Shown: in pieces, positions 23,701 to 34,112 of the stretch | Layout: each line of letters opens with the position of its first letter | Numbering within the stretch: position 1 is the stretch's first letter | Assembly: GCA_034440635.1 (NCBI GenBank) | Contig: JAOTON010001906.1 | Coordinates: 186,001-250,000, forward strand | Reading direction: 5' to 3' | DNA length: 64,000 nt | DNA from: Lepas anatifera | Lineage: Eukaryota; Arthropoda; Thecostraca; Lepadidae | The notes under the pieces: model-generated | What the model saw: only the letters and a program-made list of their open reading frames with translations | What the model was told of the DNA's origin: nothing | Databases searched by the model: none | Program-made: the position numbers and the translations under genes

Positions 23701-24816
23701 GGCCTTTTTCCGTCGAAAAAAACTCGTAGTCCTGGGCAGCATCTCTAATCTTTAGAATATGGAATAGCAAAAATTAGGAGACTTTTTTAACACTAGCACG
23801 TGTAAATTTTATTAACACCTCCCTCCAAATGGGGGTTTGATCCCCGAAGACATTATAATGGCCAGCACAAGAAAATTTCCCCCCACTGAGTTTTCCTTAA
23901 AAAATGCTCTGCTTTCCTCTCCAGGGGGCGCCTTTCCTATCTATGGGTGCTTATTCTTTCTAGAGGGGGCGCCTTTTCTCTCGGGGGGGGGCGCCTTTTG
24001 CTATCCAGGGGTGCCTGTGCTAACTAGGAGGCGCATATGATATCCAGGGGCGCCGTTGATCTTCTTCGGAGGCGTCTCTGCTGATCAGGAGGCGCCTGCG
24101 CTATCTAGGGGCACCTATGCTATCCAGAGGCCCGGATCCTTTACTCAGGGGGCGGGGGCGCCTTTTGCTGTCTAGGGGTGCCTGTGCTAACCAGGGGCGC
24201 ATATGCTATCCCGGGGTGCCGTTGCTCTTCTTTAGGGGCGCTTCTGCCGTCCAGGGGTGCCTATGCTATCCAGAGGGTGTCTTCTGTCCATGGAGCACTT
24301 CTGCCATCTGGGGCGCTTTTAGTATCAAAGGGCGTATTTGCTGTTTTGGGGGCGCCTATCCTATCCAGAGGGCGCCCCTACTGTCCAGGGAGCGCGATTG
24401 CTATTCAAGGGAGCTTATGATATCCAGAGGGGCGCCTTTGCTCTATGGGGGGGCGCCTCTTGGTGTACAGGAGTGCCTGTGCTAACCAGAGGGCGCCTAT
24501 GCTATCCAGGGGCGTCGTTAATCCTCAATTGGGGGTGCCTTTTTCTGTCCAGGGGCGCCTCTGCTATCTAGGGGTCGCCTTTGCTATCCAGAGGGGCGCC
24601 TTTACTCAAGGGGGTGGGCGCCTTTTGCTGTCCAGGGCGCAGCTTTGATGTCAGGGGGCGCCATTAATATTTGAAAGTGTATTTTATTTTACACAGAGGG
24701 TACTACCTCTTCAGACAGGCGATGTGTCTGATTTTCTCTTGACCGGCCGGGGGCGCCGGCCAAATTCGGGGGTGCCACCCAAATCCGTGGGGGCCTCACC
24801 GGACGAGGTCAAAACC

Positions 24817-24877
24817 AGGTGTTCAAAAATATACTTTTGTACACCATAATTTTTTCAAGGTGTGCAACTGCACACCC
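24817..24877 (+). repeat. Hairpin pair of array unit 1
   Basis: The first hairpin has arms GGTGTTCAAAA and TTTTGTACACC (one mismatch) around ATATAC. The second is GGTGTGCA-AC-TGCACACC, perfect over 8 bp. Units 2 and 3 carry the same pair at 25364-25423 and 25931-25988 with a few mismatches. Confidence 0.8.
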
Positions 24878-26467
24878 TGTCCCGTGGAATCCGCCGTCCC
24901 TTCCATCCCTGCTCATCAGGGAGCGCCTTTGCTATTCAAGGGAGCTTATGCTATCCAGAGGGGGTGCCTTTTCTTTATGGGGGGGCGCCTTTTTGGTGTA
25001 CAGGAGTGCTTGTGCTAACCAGAGGGCGCCTATACTATCCGGGGGCGTCGTTACTCCTCTACTGGGGGCGCCTTTTTCTATCCAGGGGCGCCTCTTGTTG
25101 TCTAGGGGGCGCCTTTTCTTTCCAAAGGCGCCTATGCTATCCAGAGGGGCGCCTTTACTCAAGGGGGCCTTTTGCTTTCCAGGGCGCAGCTTTGATGTCA
25201 AGGTGCGCCATTTATATATGGAAATGTTTTTCTCACAGAGGATCCTACCTCTTCAGGTAGGCGGTGATTAGGCCTGATTTTCTCTGACCGGCCGGGGCGC
25301 CAGCCAAATCCTTGGGCGCCGCCCAAATCCGTGAGGGGGCGCCCCTCCGGACCAGTTCAAAACCAGGTGTGCGAAAATATACTTTTGTACACCATCATTT
25401 TTCATGGTGGGCAACTGCAGACCCTGTCCCGCGGAATCCGCCGTCCCTGCCGCCGTTGCCCTGGGGGGTCTCTCCAGGAGGCACCTCTGCTCTCCAGGGG
25501 GCGCCTTTCTTATCCAAGGGCGCCTATTTTATCCAGGGGGCGCCTTTTCTCTGCGGGGGGCGCCTTTTGCTGTCCAGGGTGCCTGTGCTAATCAGGGGGC
25601 GCATGTGATATCTAGGGGCGCCGTTTCTCTTCTTCGGAGGCGCCTCAGCTGTCCAGGAGGCGCCTACGCTTTTCAAGGGCGCCCATGCTATCCAGAGGGG
25701 CGCCTTTACTCAAGGGGGGAGTGCCTATTGCTTTCCAGGGCGAAGCTTTGATGTCAAGGTGCGCCATTCATGTATGAAAATGCCTTTTTCACAAAAGATC
25801 CTACCTCTTTAGGTAGGCGGTGATTAGGCTTGATTTTCTCTGACCGGCCGGGGGCGCCGGAAAAATCCGGGGGTGTCACCCAAATCCGTGGGGGGCGGGG
25901 GGCGGGGCCTCTCCGGGCTAGGTCAAAACTAGGTGTGCGAGAAGATACTTTTGCACACCAACATTTTTCATGGTGTGCAACTGCAGACCCTGTCCCGCGG
26001 AATCCGCCGTCCCTGCCGCCGTTGCCCTGGGGGTCTCTCCAGGAGGCACCTCTGCTCTCCAGGGGGCGCCTTTCTTATCCAAGGGCGCCTATTTTATCCA
26101 GGGGGCGCCTTTTCTCTGCGGGGGGGCGCCTTTTGCTGTCCAGGGGTGCCTGTGCTAATCAGGAGGCGCATGTGATATCCTGGGGCGCCATTGCTCTTCT
26201 TCGGAGGCACCTCGGCCGTCCAGGAGGTGCCTACGCTATCCAAGGGCGCCTATGCTACCCAGAGGGGCGTCTTTACTCAAGGGGCGCATTTTGCTGCCCA
26301 GGGCGCAGCTATGATGTAAGGGGGCGCCATTCATATATGAAAATGTCTATTTTTCACAGAGGATCCTACCTCTTCAGGTAGGCGGTAATTAGGCTTGATT
26401 TTCTCTGACCGGCCGGGGGCGCCGGCTGAGGCCGGGGGAGGGGGCGCCTCCTGGACAAAGCCAAAAC

Positions 26468-26529
26468 AAGTGGTGCAAAAAGATACTTTTGCACCACTTG
26501 AAAAAATCGAGTGGTGCAACTGCACCACT
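26468..26529 (+). repeat. Hairpin pair of array unit 4, both stems perfect
   Basis: The first stem is AAGTGGTGCAAAA against TTTTGCACCACTT, 13 bp around AGATAC (26468-26499). The second is AGTGGTGCA-AC-TGCACCACT (26510-26529). Compared with unit 1, all four arms have changed from the GTGTGC core to GTGGTGC while pairing is kept. Confidence 0.9.
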
Positions 26530-26550
26530 TGCACCCTGGAATCCGCCGTC

Positions 26551-29420
26551 CCTGGGTGCTATGATTCTCTGTGATAATCAGTCCAAACTCACTCACTCTT
26601 GTCCTGCTAGAATTGTATTTGTTTCACTGTCAGTGAAGATCCGGGGCACACGAGAGCTTTCCCGCTTCTCTATAAACGACTGTCGATCAAGACGATGTAG
26701 GATGATGTGATGTTTTGTCATTCGGGGACCTGCGTGATCACAGGATATGCATTTAGGTAGAAGAGTTGCGTCAAAGCCCGCAGTCAGGATTGATTCTTTA
26801 ACGACAAAGAGCTGGGCACATATGATCGAAACAATGAAATCTTATTTCACTTTTATTCCGTGAGAGCTTTTCCAATCAGGACCGGGCAAACCGTATAGGA
26901 TGAAGTCACCGATAGTTACAAATTGAAAAAGGGTTATGACTGCGGGATCATAATCCGGGGGTCTTAATTGGTATAACCCTTCAGGTGGGCGCCCCATCGC
27001 GAGGAAGCGACACTTGAGAGGGGTGCAATCATCCTTTCGGGTGGAGGGGGAGCGTAACTATTTCAGGGGGTGCCGAGAGTCGATCAGGGGGAGTGCTTCC
27101 ACTTGCTCCCTGATCCGCCCGTGTAACAACGATCACGTGACTACCTAGAGACGACGGGGTTAGAAGGGGTTGAGTTTCGATTCTGTTTAGGTTTACTTCT
27201 TTGGAAAATTGAGAGCTATAAAACAAACGAAATATCAGGCAGAAGGCTCGCAATATGACATATCGCATATCTTTCTCAGTTCAAGTCCCATAATAAAGAC
27301 GTCATATTCCCATTAAGCCACCGAAAATATGCGCTTAGCTCAATTCATACGAGTTTGGCACGCGACTTTTGGCTTCAGGCACCACCAACTGCGGTGACCT
27401 GACGGATTGTTTTGAAGCCTGAAAAAGGAGCAAATCAGACTGAGAGAACTCGGCTGAATGTGGCTGTACTTGTATTAATTTTGTACACGATGGCATGGTG
27501 GCTCGCGAGCTCCACGCATCAGCTACAGAAACGGGCTGCTTATTGAGCTTCATCTTTGTACCCAGACCTATCGTGACTAGTTGCCTTTGCAATGGTCTGT
27601 TCGAAGGCTTCACACAGATAGAAACAAATCTAGAAACATATAATTTGACTGATTCTGTTAGAACATAAATCACTTCTCAGTTCCAAAGTTCAACGCACCG
27701 TCTCACGACATCGGAGAAGTCATTCTTTAAATGTATTCGCGGAGGGAGCAGTGCCTGCAGGAGGTGCATATGCATAAGCTTCACTTGCATTCAAGTAATG
27801 GCTACAGGTAGTTGCCATTTGAGCCATTCGTCTTCCAGCTGAATTACAATATCTGGTTTCATCCGGCGGCTATGTCTGGTACGGATAAATGGGCGCTGGC
27901 TAACGTTAAGCCAATTACGGTGCGGGTAATGAGACATCAGAGACTGCCCGGCAGTATTTACAGCATCGTGAAGCATGGCCTGTTCTTCGATGAAGGCCGG
28001 CCCCAGTAACAATCATACTTTTATTGCAGTGTTAGGTTGTCCCAGATTGGAGCATCAAATAAATATGCAAATAAGTTTCTTGGAAGGAATGCTGCGAATT
28101 TGTTCAATTGCTTAAATACATTTTTGTTGTTATATTTCTTTCTACGCACTCCAAATTTGGCATTTCTCTACTTCATGACCTTTTTGTATCGGTCATATCA
28201 AACGATATAATTATTTGCAAATCAGGATGGTTTTTCTTTGCTTCTTTGCTAATCAGTGGAATATAATATCATCTGGGAATCTGACATTGGGAAGAAATCA
28301 GGAAATACCAACCAAACAAATTTTATTAATACACATTAGTTGCTTGAAAAATATATTGCTCTTCATTTCCTTGGATAAAATTTCCGCCATTTTACAGTTA
28401 AAGCGAGATCATCGTTTCACAAATTATTCAGGAGAGACGCATATGAACGGTAAGGTCACAAGGAAGTGGACTCGTATCTCTTTGGAGGTGTCCAGGAAAC
28501 CCCAATGAAAGGTCCAGTTTGAGTTAAGGTATCCTTTCAAATTTGCTATGTTTCATTTTCAGGAGATTGGTTCTATCTACCTCAAAGGGCCTTAAATTGA
28601 AAATTAAATGATCTACCTCAAACGATCACAAATTCAGTTTTAGCATGAGGCCGCTGGATTTTTGCTCCGATCTTTTTATATACGTGTGAGGCTCACTGGA
28701 ACTTTGCTGCAATTCTGTAGATATGCTGCGTCAAGAGCAGCTGAGGGATTCCCGAAAGTGTTCCCATCATTACAGAGTGTATTTTCACTTTTGGTATGTT
28801 GCCTACTAATGCGACTGTCTATTCCTCCTTCGCGGCGGGATATATCCGACTGTGTGCTTGTATAGAACAATCTGTCATTGAAACTTCACAGCTACGGAGT
28901 TCAAACGATGTGCCTCTAGCAGAAGGGCCCTCTTGCTTTCGATATGCGACACCTTTTTCTGCATGTCGCACTTGGGCTATGTTGTTTTTCATCACCCCTT
29001 CCCCCGAATTCCTGCTACCTCCCATGTATTTATCTTAGCCAGACACCACATGTATCCACCAACTACCGCTGCTATACTTCATCAACTCAGGGGTCGGCTT
29101 AAGTCCTGTGTTTTTCACATCGTGCATTTATTTTTCATGGGCTTCCGTTTTGCATACGCCCATTTAAATCACGATATGCAACATGTCCTGAGGATTAGGC
29201 ACACTCTTGTCACTTTAAAATGCTTAACAGAAGAAAGAAGTATGCTTTGGAGGGTGTCTGTAAGTTCTCAGACGTGGTTTGTTTCTAAGCCGGGTATGTC
29301 AAAGATATATCTTGCAGAATGGCAATATCGACATATCAGCATCGAATTCATTATTTTTCACCATCCCATATGGTCTCCTGACATTTCCCATTTATGACAT
29401 GTGTATGTTATCAAACTAAC
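26551..29420. other. No gene recognised
   Basis: Unique-looking DNA. ORFs at 27335-27673 and 27791-28012 (minus) and 28933-29397 (plus) are under 155 codons and have no domain or credible splice context. A small imperfect foldback with GATCAGGGGGAG arms lies near 27075-27117. Confidence 0.35.
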
Positions 29421-29426
29421 ATTTAG

Positions 29427-30322
29427 CTCTCTCTCTCTCTTCTCGCTCTCTCGCTCTCGCTCTCTCGCTCTCTCGCTCTCTAGCTCTCTCGCTCTCTAGC
29501 TCTCTAGCTCTCTAGCTCTCTAGCTCTCTAGCTCTCTTGCTCTCTTGCTCTCTTGCTCTCTTGCTCTCTTGCTCTCCTGCTCTCTTGCTCTCTTGCTCTC
29601 TTGCTCTAGCTCTCTTGCTCTAGCTCTCTCCCTCTCTTTCTTTCTCGCTCTCTTGCTCTCTTGCTCTCTTGCTCTAGCTCTCTCGCTCTAGCTCTCTCGC
29701 TCTCTTGCTCTCTTGCTCTCTTGCTCTCTTGCTCTAGCTCTCTCGCTCTCTTGCTCTAGCTCTCTCGCTCTCTTGCTCTAGTTCTTTCGCTCTCTTGCTC
29801 TAGCTCTCTCGCTCTCTTGCTCTAGCTCTCGCTCTCTTGTTCTCGCTCTCGCTCTCGCTCTCTTGCTCTCGCTCTCGCTCTCTTGCTCTCGCTCTCGCTC
29901 TCTTGCTCTCGCTCTCGCTCTCTTGCTCTCGCTCTCGCTCTTGCTCTCGCTCCCGCTCTTGCTCTCGCTCCCGCTCTTGCTCTCGCTCTTGCTCTCGCTC
30001 TTGCTCTCGCTCTTGCTCTTGCTCTTGCTCTCGCTCTTGCTCCCGCTCTTGCTCTCGCTCTTGCTCTCGCTCTCTTGCTCTCGCTCTCTTGCTCTCGCTC
30101 TCTTGCTCTCGCTCTCTTGCTCTCGCTCTCTTGCTCTCGCTCTCTTGCTCTCGCTCTCTTGCTCTCGCTCTCTTGCTCTAGCTCTCGCTCTCTTGCTATA
30201 TTGCTCTAGCTCTTGTTCTAGCTCTCGCTCTCTTGCTCTATTGCTCTAGCTCTTGTTCTAGCTCTCGCTGTCTTGCTCTATTGCTCTAGCTCTTGTTCTA
30301 GCTCTCGCTCTCTTGCTCTCTG
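29427..30322 (+). repeat. Long compound CT-rich microsatellite
   Basis: About 900 bp of CTCTCG, CTCTAG, CTCTTG and CTTGCTCT units in blocks of different composition. Leu/Ser/Arg/Ala ORFs in all three plus-strand frames are artefacts. Confidence 0.97.
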
Positions 30323-30817
30323 GATAAAATGTCAAGAAAACTCAAGTGTTTCGTTATAGGTGAAGCGGTCTCCCTTTCCTTTCTCCGTTCCTGCAGAGAG
30401 GGATGCCGATGGTGGAACACAGAAAAGTACAAAAAGTCCCAGTGAGAATGTGGATCAGAGTTAGGAGCAACAAGGTAAGAAAAACTTTGTCTGAATCCCA
30501 CACCACCCGCTCCCACGTCCATTGAATTTTTTTCTTATATCCCCACACTCACAGGTGACGTAGTCGTTACACACTCGTACTCAAGATATCACCGCCTGAG
30601 GGCTATTTCTTACTAATATTAACTTTAACTAATGCCAACACTAGCCCCCTTTCCGACCTCCAAGCTTTTCGAGAATGATTCCAAGTAAATTTTAATGAGA
30701 GACGCATCGCTCGGATGAGTCTGAGGTGATCAAGTTGACGACTTTCAAGCGGAAATTCATGTCAGGGCAGGTCTTCCACCTAAAACTCCTTAAACGCTCC
30801 GCCGCTTTCGAGGAGAC

Positions 30818-30990
30818 GCTGTGGCGCTGTGGAAGCGCGCTGGCTTCCACGGTGCTGACCCGGGCTGAAATCCCGGGGGGATGGGGGCAATGCTAAATGC
30901 AGGCGTTGTGGTCCCCTATATACCATTCCAACAGTGTGAGCGTCGAGAACGCCGTATGACCTCAGCAATTGGTGCATGGTGAAGTCCCAC
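30818..30990 (+). repeat. tRNA-derived SINE, diverged copy
   Basis: The head has a GACCCGGGCTGAAATCCCGG B-box-like core. The tail reads CCATTCCAACAGTGTGAGCG, then ACGCCGTATGACCTCAGCAA and TTGGTGC, matching the copy at 16436-16612 in order. Confidence 0.65.
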
Positions 30991-30999
30991 TGGCCCCTC

Positions 31000-31605
31000 C
31001 GTCTCATATCGCGTGCAGCGGCAGTCGCCGGAGTCCTCCCCTCGTTTTCAAGGTCCCCCTGGTGCACCACCTGGCCAAACGGCATCATCAAAGCATTGAT
31101 CTACGGATGTCAGCTAATGCGGTGTAACAGTGGCCGCCTGTGGCATGTGCCGGTCAGATTCCTGAGATAGCTCCTGAGCAGACCTGGTCCCAGCTCGGAT
31201 CAGATTCCGTCCGCTCAGTCCACCGTTGCCAGTACGTCAGCCTCGCCTCAGGGCATTATTAGTGTCGCTGGAGGAACTCTGTCGTTCGTCATCGGGCCTC
31301 CTGGACGTGGCCTGTGATGGACGGGCCAGTGATACAGCCATTATGTCAGCAGCCAGACATAATTTGCTCTCGGCTGCTTTAATTGGGATGTTTAGCGAGG
31401 TTTCATTCGAAACAAGGCTGATATGAAGTCAAAGTCGGAAGTGGAATTTGTCGACGTGAATTGGATAGATAACAAAGAGGTATATGACTTAGAAAGATAG
31501 ACACTAAAATATTATATTAATGATAGTTTTGGAATGGTGCAGGTGTGAAGGGTGGGTTAAAAAAGTTTCCTGATAGGAATAAGGGTAAGGGGCCCATTTA
31601 TTTGC
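31000..31605. other. No gene recognised
   Basis: Mixed composition with short ORFs only. Confidence 0.4.
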
Positions 31606-31611
31606 CTCGCC

Positions 31612-31797
31612 GGGGACGTAGTAGTGTAGTAGCTAGCGAAGTCGCTTTCCAGGCGACTGACCTGGGTTCAAGACACCCAGTGGATTTCCTGAACAAGGAG
31701 CAATGTGGTACCCGAGAAACCCTTCCAACAGGGAAATATTTGGCGACACCATATTACCCTGGCAGTTGGCGCTTCGATAAGTGCCAAAAATAATCAT
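31612..31797 (+). repeat. tRNA-derived SINE, near complete
   Basis: An A-box-like GTAGTGTAGTAGCTAGCG and a B-box-like CCTGGGTTCAAGACACCCAG are followed by the family middle (CCCTTCCAACAGGGAAATAT) and tail (TTACCCTGGCAGTTGGCGCT). Same family as 16436-16612. Confidence 0.75.
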
Positions 31798-31799
31798 TG

Positions 31800-33230
31800 T
31801 TTCCCTCGCCCTCTCTTTGCTTGGTTCTTGTTCATACACCATAGTAACAGCAAGGCAAAATCATTCATGTCATTACCGCCCCTGCTAACATCACCTTGAT
31901 TTTTAGCGTGGCGTCATAATTAAGCATGGAATTTCATCATGTAATCGGTCATCTAAATCAATTCCAACTGCAATTTTTATAGGACGTGGACTCTTAAGCT
32001 CCGGAACATTTTTGCCATTCAGTGTTTGTGCACATTGTGTTTTATGCCCAAATTATCCATTTAAATAGGCAGGTAGCAGTGTCGTTCCTCTCCGCACAAC
32101 CATTTCAAGAGGGTTGTCCATGATTATTATAAACTCAGTTAGTTTAGTCATATTGTTGGCTGAACCACTTCTCATTGGATATCTTCATGTATTTTTTAAT
32201 GCTGCACTTCCTGATCTACCCATCATCAGCTTGTCCATCCCCATGGCACTAACGAAAAAGGAGATATATAATTTTATGGGGTATTAGATTCCCAACTGTG
32301 GGGTCATGAGGAAGGTTGGAATTTTGTTTTGTTAGTGTGCTAATTTTCAACACCGAAAGATTGAAGCAAAAAATGAAGAAACGAAGAAGAAAAAAGAGGA
32401 AAAAGAGGCATGAGCACTGAACAGGGCCATGAGTCTCGAAAGCGATTGGGAGAGAGGCGGAGACGCTTCCCCCTCCCCTCTACCCGCGAATCAGGAGGAC
32501 GTCCTTCCCCAAAAATGTCGGACCTCAAATTAATTTTATTGCATTCTCTTTGTTACCTGCGTGAACCCACATAAACGTGTTGAAGTGCATCGTTGTTGTG
32601 TCGTATATGCAGCTAAAATTTTCAGAATTGTCTGCTCTTCTCCCTCCCCCGGGGTCATCGCCAGTCCGGCGTCTTTCCCCACGGTAAAAATTCCGTGCAC
32701 AAAGTAGCAAACAAGGCAGAGACTTCCGATACGGTAATCCTCCATAGAAAACGTGTTTTTTTTATAATAAGCAGTAGTGTTTGATGTAGTCTAACATGTT
32801 AACGGTTTATGAACACCAATTCAATACCTATTTTCACTAAATTAGGGGTTATATTTCTAAGATTTGACTCTAATTCATAGTACTATACTTTCTTGTTTTC
32901 ACAGTATTTGGGCATGCGAGCAGACTCCTAATGGTTAAGCTCTGCTTTTAGATTTTAGGAGCGTCACTGTTGTATCCTTTTGGAAAAAGGCAGGTAGAAC
33001 CGATGACCACAGAAAGGAAAAAATAACTTTACCTGTCTAGTCCATAATATTCGTATTGGGCGCTTATGACCTGAGGTTGCGGCCCCAAACCCAATAATCA
33101 ATCGTATTATTACTTAAGTAACTGCATACATTTTTTAACAGTGCAAAGGAGCTTTAATTTTCTGTGTTACTCAATGTGTTCTAAATGCTTCAAAAAATAA
33201 TTGAACAGTCAGGTACGTCCCTCCAGCCAG
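31800..33230. other. No gene recognised; SINE-tail scrap near 33055-33105
   Basis: AT-rich DNA. At about 33055-33105 GGGCGCTTATGACCTGAGG and AACCCAATAATCAATC resemble the SINE tail. ORFs are short. Confidence 0.4.
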
Positions 33231-33232
33231 AT

Positions 33233-33437
33233 CACTGGCGGTTCCAGGAGCAGCTTTTGGAGGGAGCCAAACCAACGTTGGGAGGGGAGGCTGAATCTAG
33301 AAGAAAACAAAACAGGAAAACTTAGTATTTTTGAATAAAAAACGGCAAAAATTGGTTCTTTCGGGCGGTTAAAAGATACTATGTTATGTTTTGGATAGGG
33401 CCGTCACCCCTTTGCCCCCTCTTTGGATCCGCCAGTG
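33233..33437 (+). mobile_element. MITE with CACTGGCGGATCC-type inverted ends
   Basis: It begins CACTGGCGGTTCC and ends GGATCCGCCAGTG, inverted repeats with one difference over 13 bp. The flanking octamers AGCCAGAT and AACCAGAA agree at six of eight positions, consistent with an aged hAT-type duplication. It is non-coding. Confidence 0.65.
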
Positions 33438-33700
33438 AACCAGAACCAGGCTAAATATTATCTTTGCTGAATGATGGTGTCAGGCTTATATCCAGTCAAG
33501 TTCGAGACCAGATTTACCATTATCAGAAGGCAAAGAAAGATTCATGCACAGATTATTAAGTCATTATTGACTGATTAACTTATGCCCAAAATTGAGCTCT
33601 AACTTCAGTGGCCGTTATCAAAAAGCAGCAAAATTGTCGAACGAGGCTGTGAGCTCTCCTGCTCTCCCGAAATTAACGATGAGTATAAGATAGTCGTGAG

Positions 33701-33850
33701 CATAGGCGTAGGAACGTCCAGAATATTGGGGGTGGGGGCAGCGGGCATTTTGAAGTCATTTCTTTCCAGTCTACGCCATAGGGTTAATGGTTAAGAATCA
33801 TGAATATTGGGGGGCCATGGCCCCTGGCCCACCCCGTTCCTATTCCTATG
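33701..33850 (+). mobile_element. MITE with CATAGG-type ends and near-perfect 8-bp duplication
   Basis: The left end is CATAGGCGTAGGAAC. The reverse complement of the right end is CATAGGAATAGGAAC. The flanks GTCGTGAG (33693-33700) and GCCGTGAG (33851-33858) match at seven of eight positions. 150 bp, non-coding, hAT-like. Confidence 0.7.
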
Positions 33851-33957
33851 GCCGTGAGCGACAGCTGAGTTGCCTTCGATGTTTGTGAGTATGTCACGTC
33901 TCAGTGCTCACGATAAGATAAAGCACCAGCTGCAGTCAAGAAAAACGTACACCCATT

Positions 33958-34104
33958 CAGTGGCGTAGCCAGGATTTCGCTCAGGGCGGGGGGCGGCGCT
34001 CCGAAAAGGGCCCTAATGGGTAAAACGGGCCCTGCTTGTTACAAAATTGTGTCCTCAGGGGAGGAAGGGGGCTGTCCCTGCCGCCCCCCTTGGCTACGCC
34101 CCTG
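33958..34104 (+). mobile_element. hAT-type MITE (CAGTGGCGTAGCCAGG ends) with perfect 8-bp duplication
   Basis: The left end is CAGTGGCGTAGCCAGG. The reverse complement of the right end is CAGGGGCGTAGCCAAG. CACCCATT is duplicated exactly at 33950-33957 and 34105-34112. The CAGnGGCGTAGCCA terminus is common among short hAT-like elements in animal genomes. 147 bp, no ORF. Confidence 0.85.
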
Positions 34105-34112
34105 CACCCATT

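Larger units (their letters stand above)
23920..26550 (+). repeat. GGCGCC array with higher-order units of ~540-570 bp
   Basis: Short units of roughly 20-30 bp centre on the palindrome GGCGCC and alternate with GCTATCCAG-type spacers. These are grouped into larger units, each ending with an anchor (GCAGCTTTGATGTCA type at about 24641, 25188, 25744 and 26307), a block with GACCGGCCGGGGGCGCC, and a hairpin pair. All frames stay open over long stretches and give repetitive Ser/Arg/Gly/Leu ORFs of up to 183 codons; these have no domain and should not be annotated as proteins. The first unit is longer and more irregular. Confidence 0.85.

Noticed and set aside
24932..26381. Long Ser/Arg/Gly/Leu-rich ORFs on both strands of the GGCGCC array (up to 183 codons)
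   Set aside because: They are open in several frames because the short units lack stop codons; no domain, no start or splice context.
29837..30249. ORFs of 108-128 codons made of Leu/Ser/Arg/Ala repeats
   Set aside because: Pure translation of the CT-rich microsatellite in all three frames.
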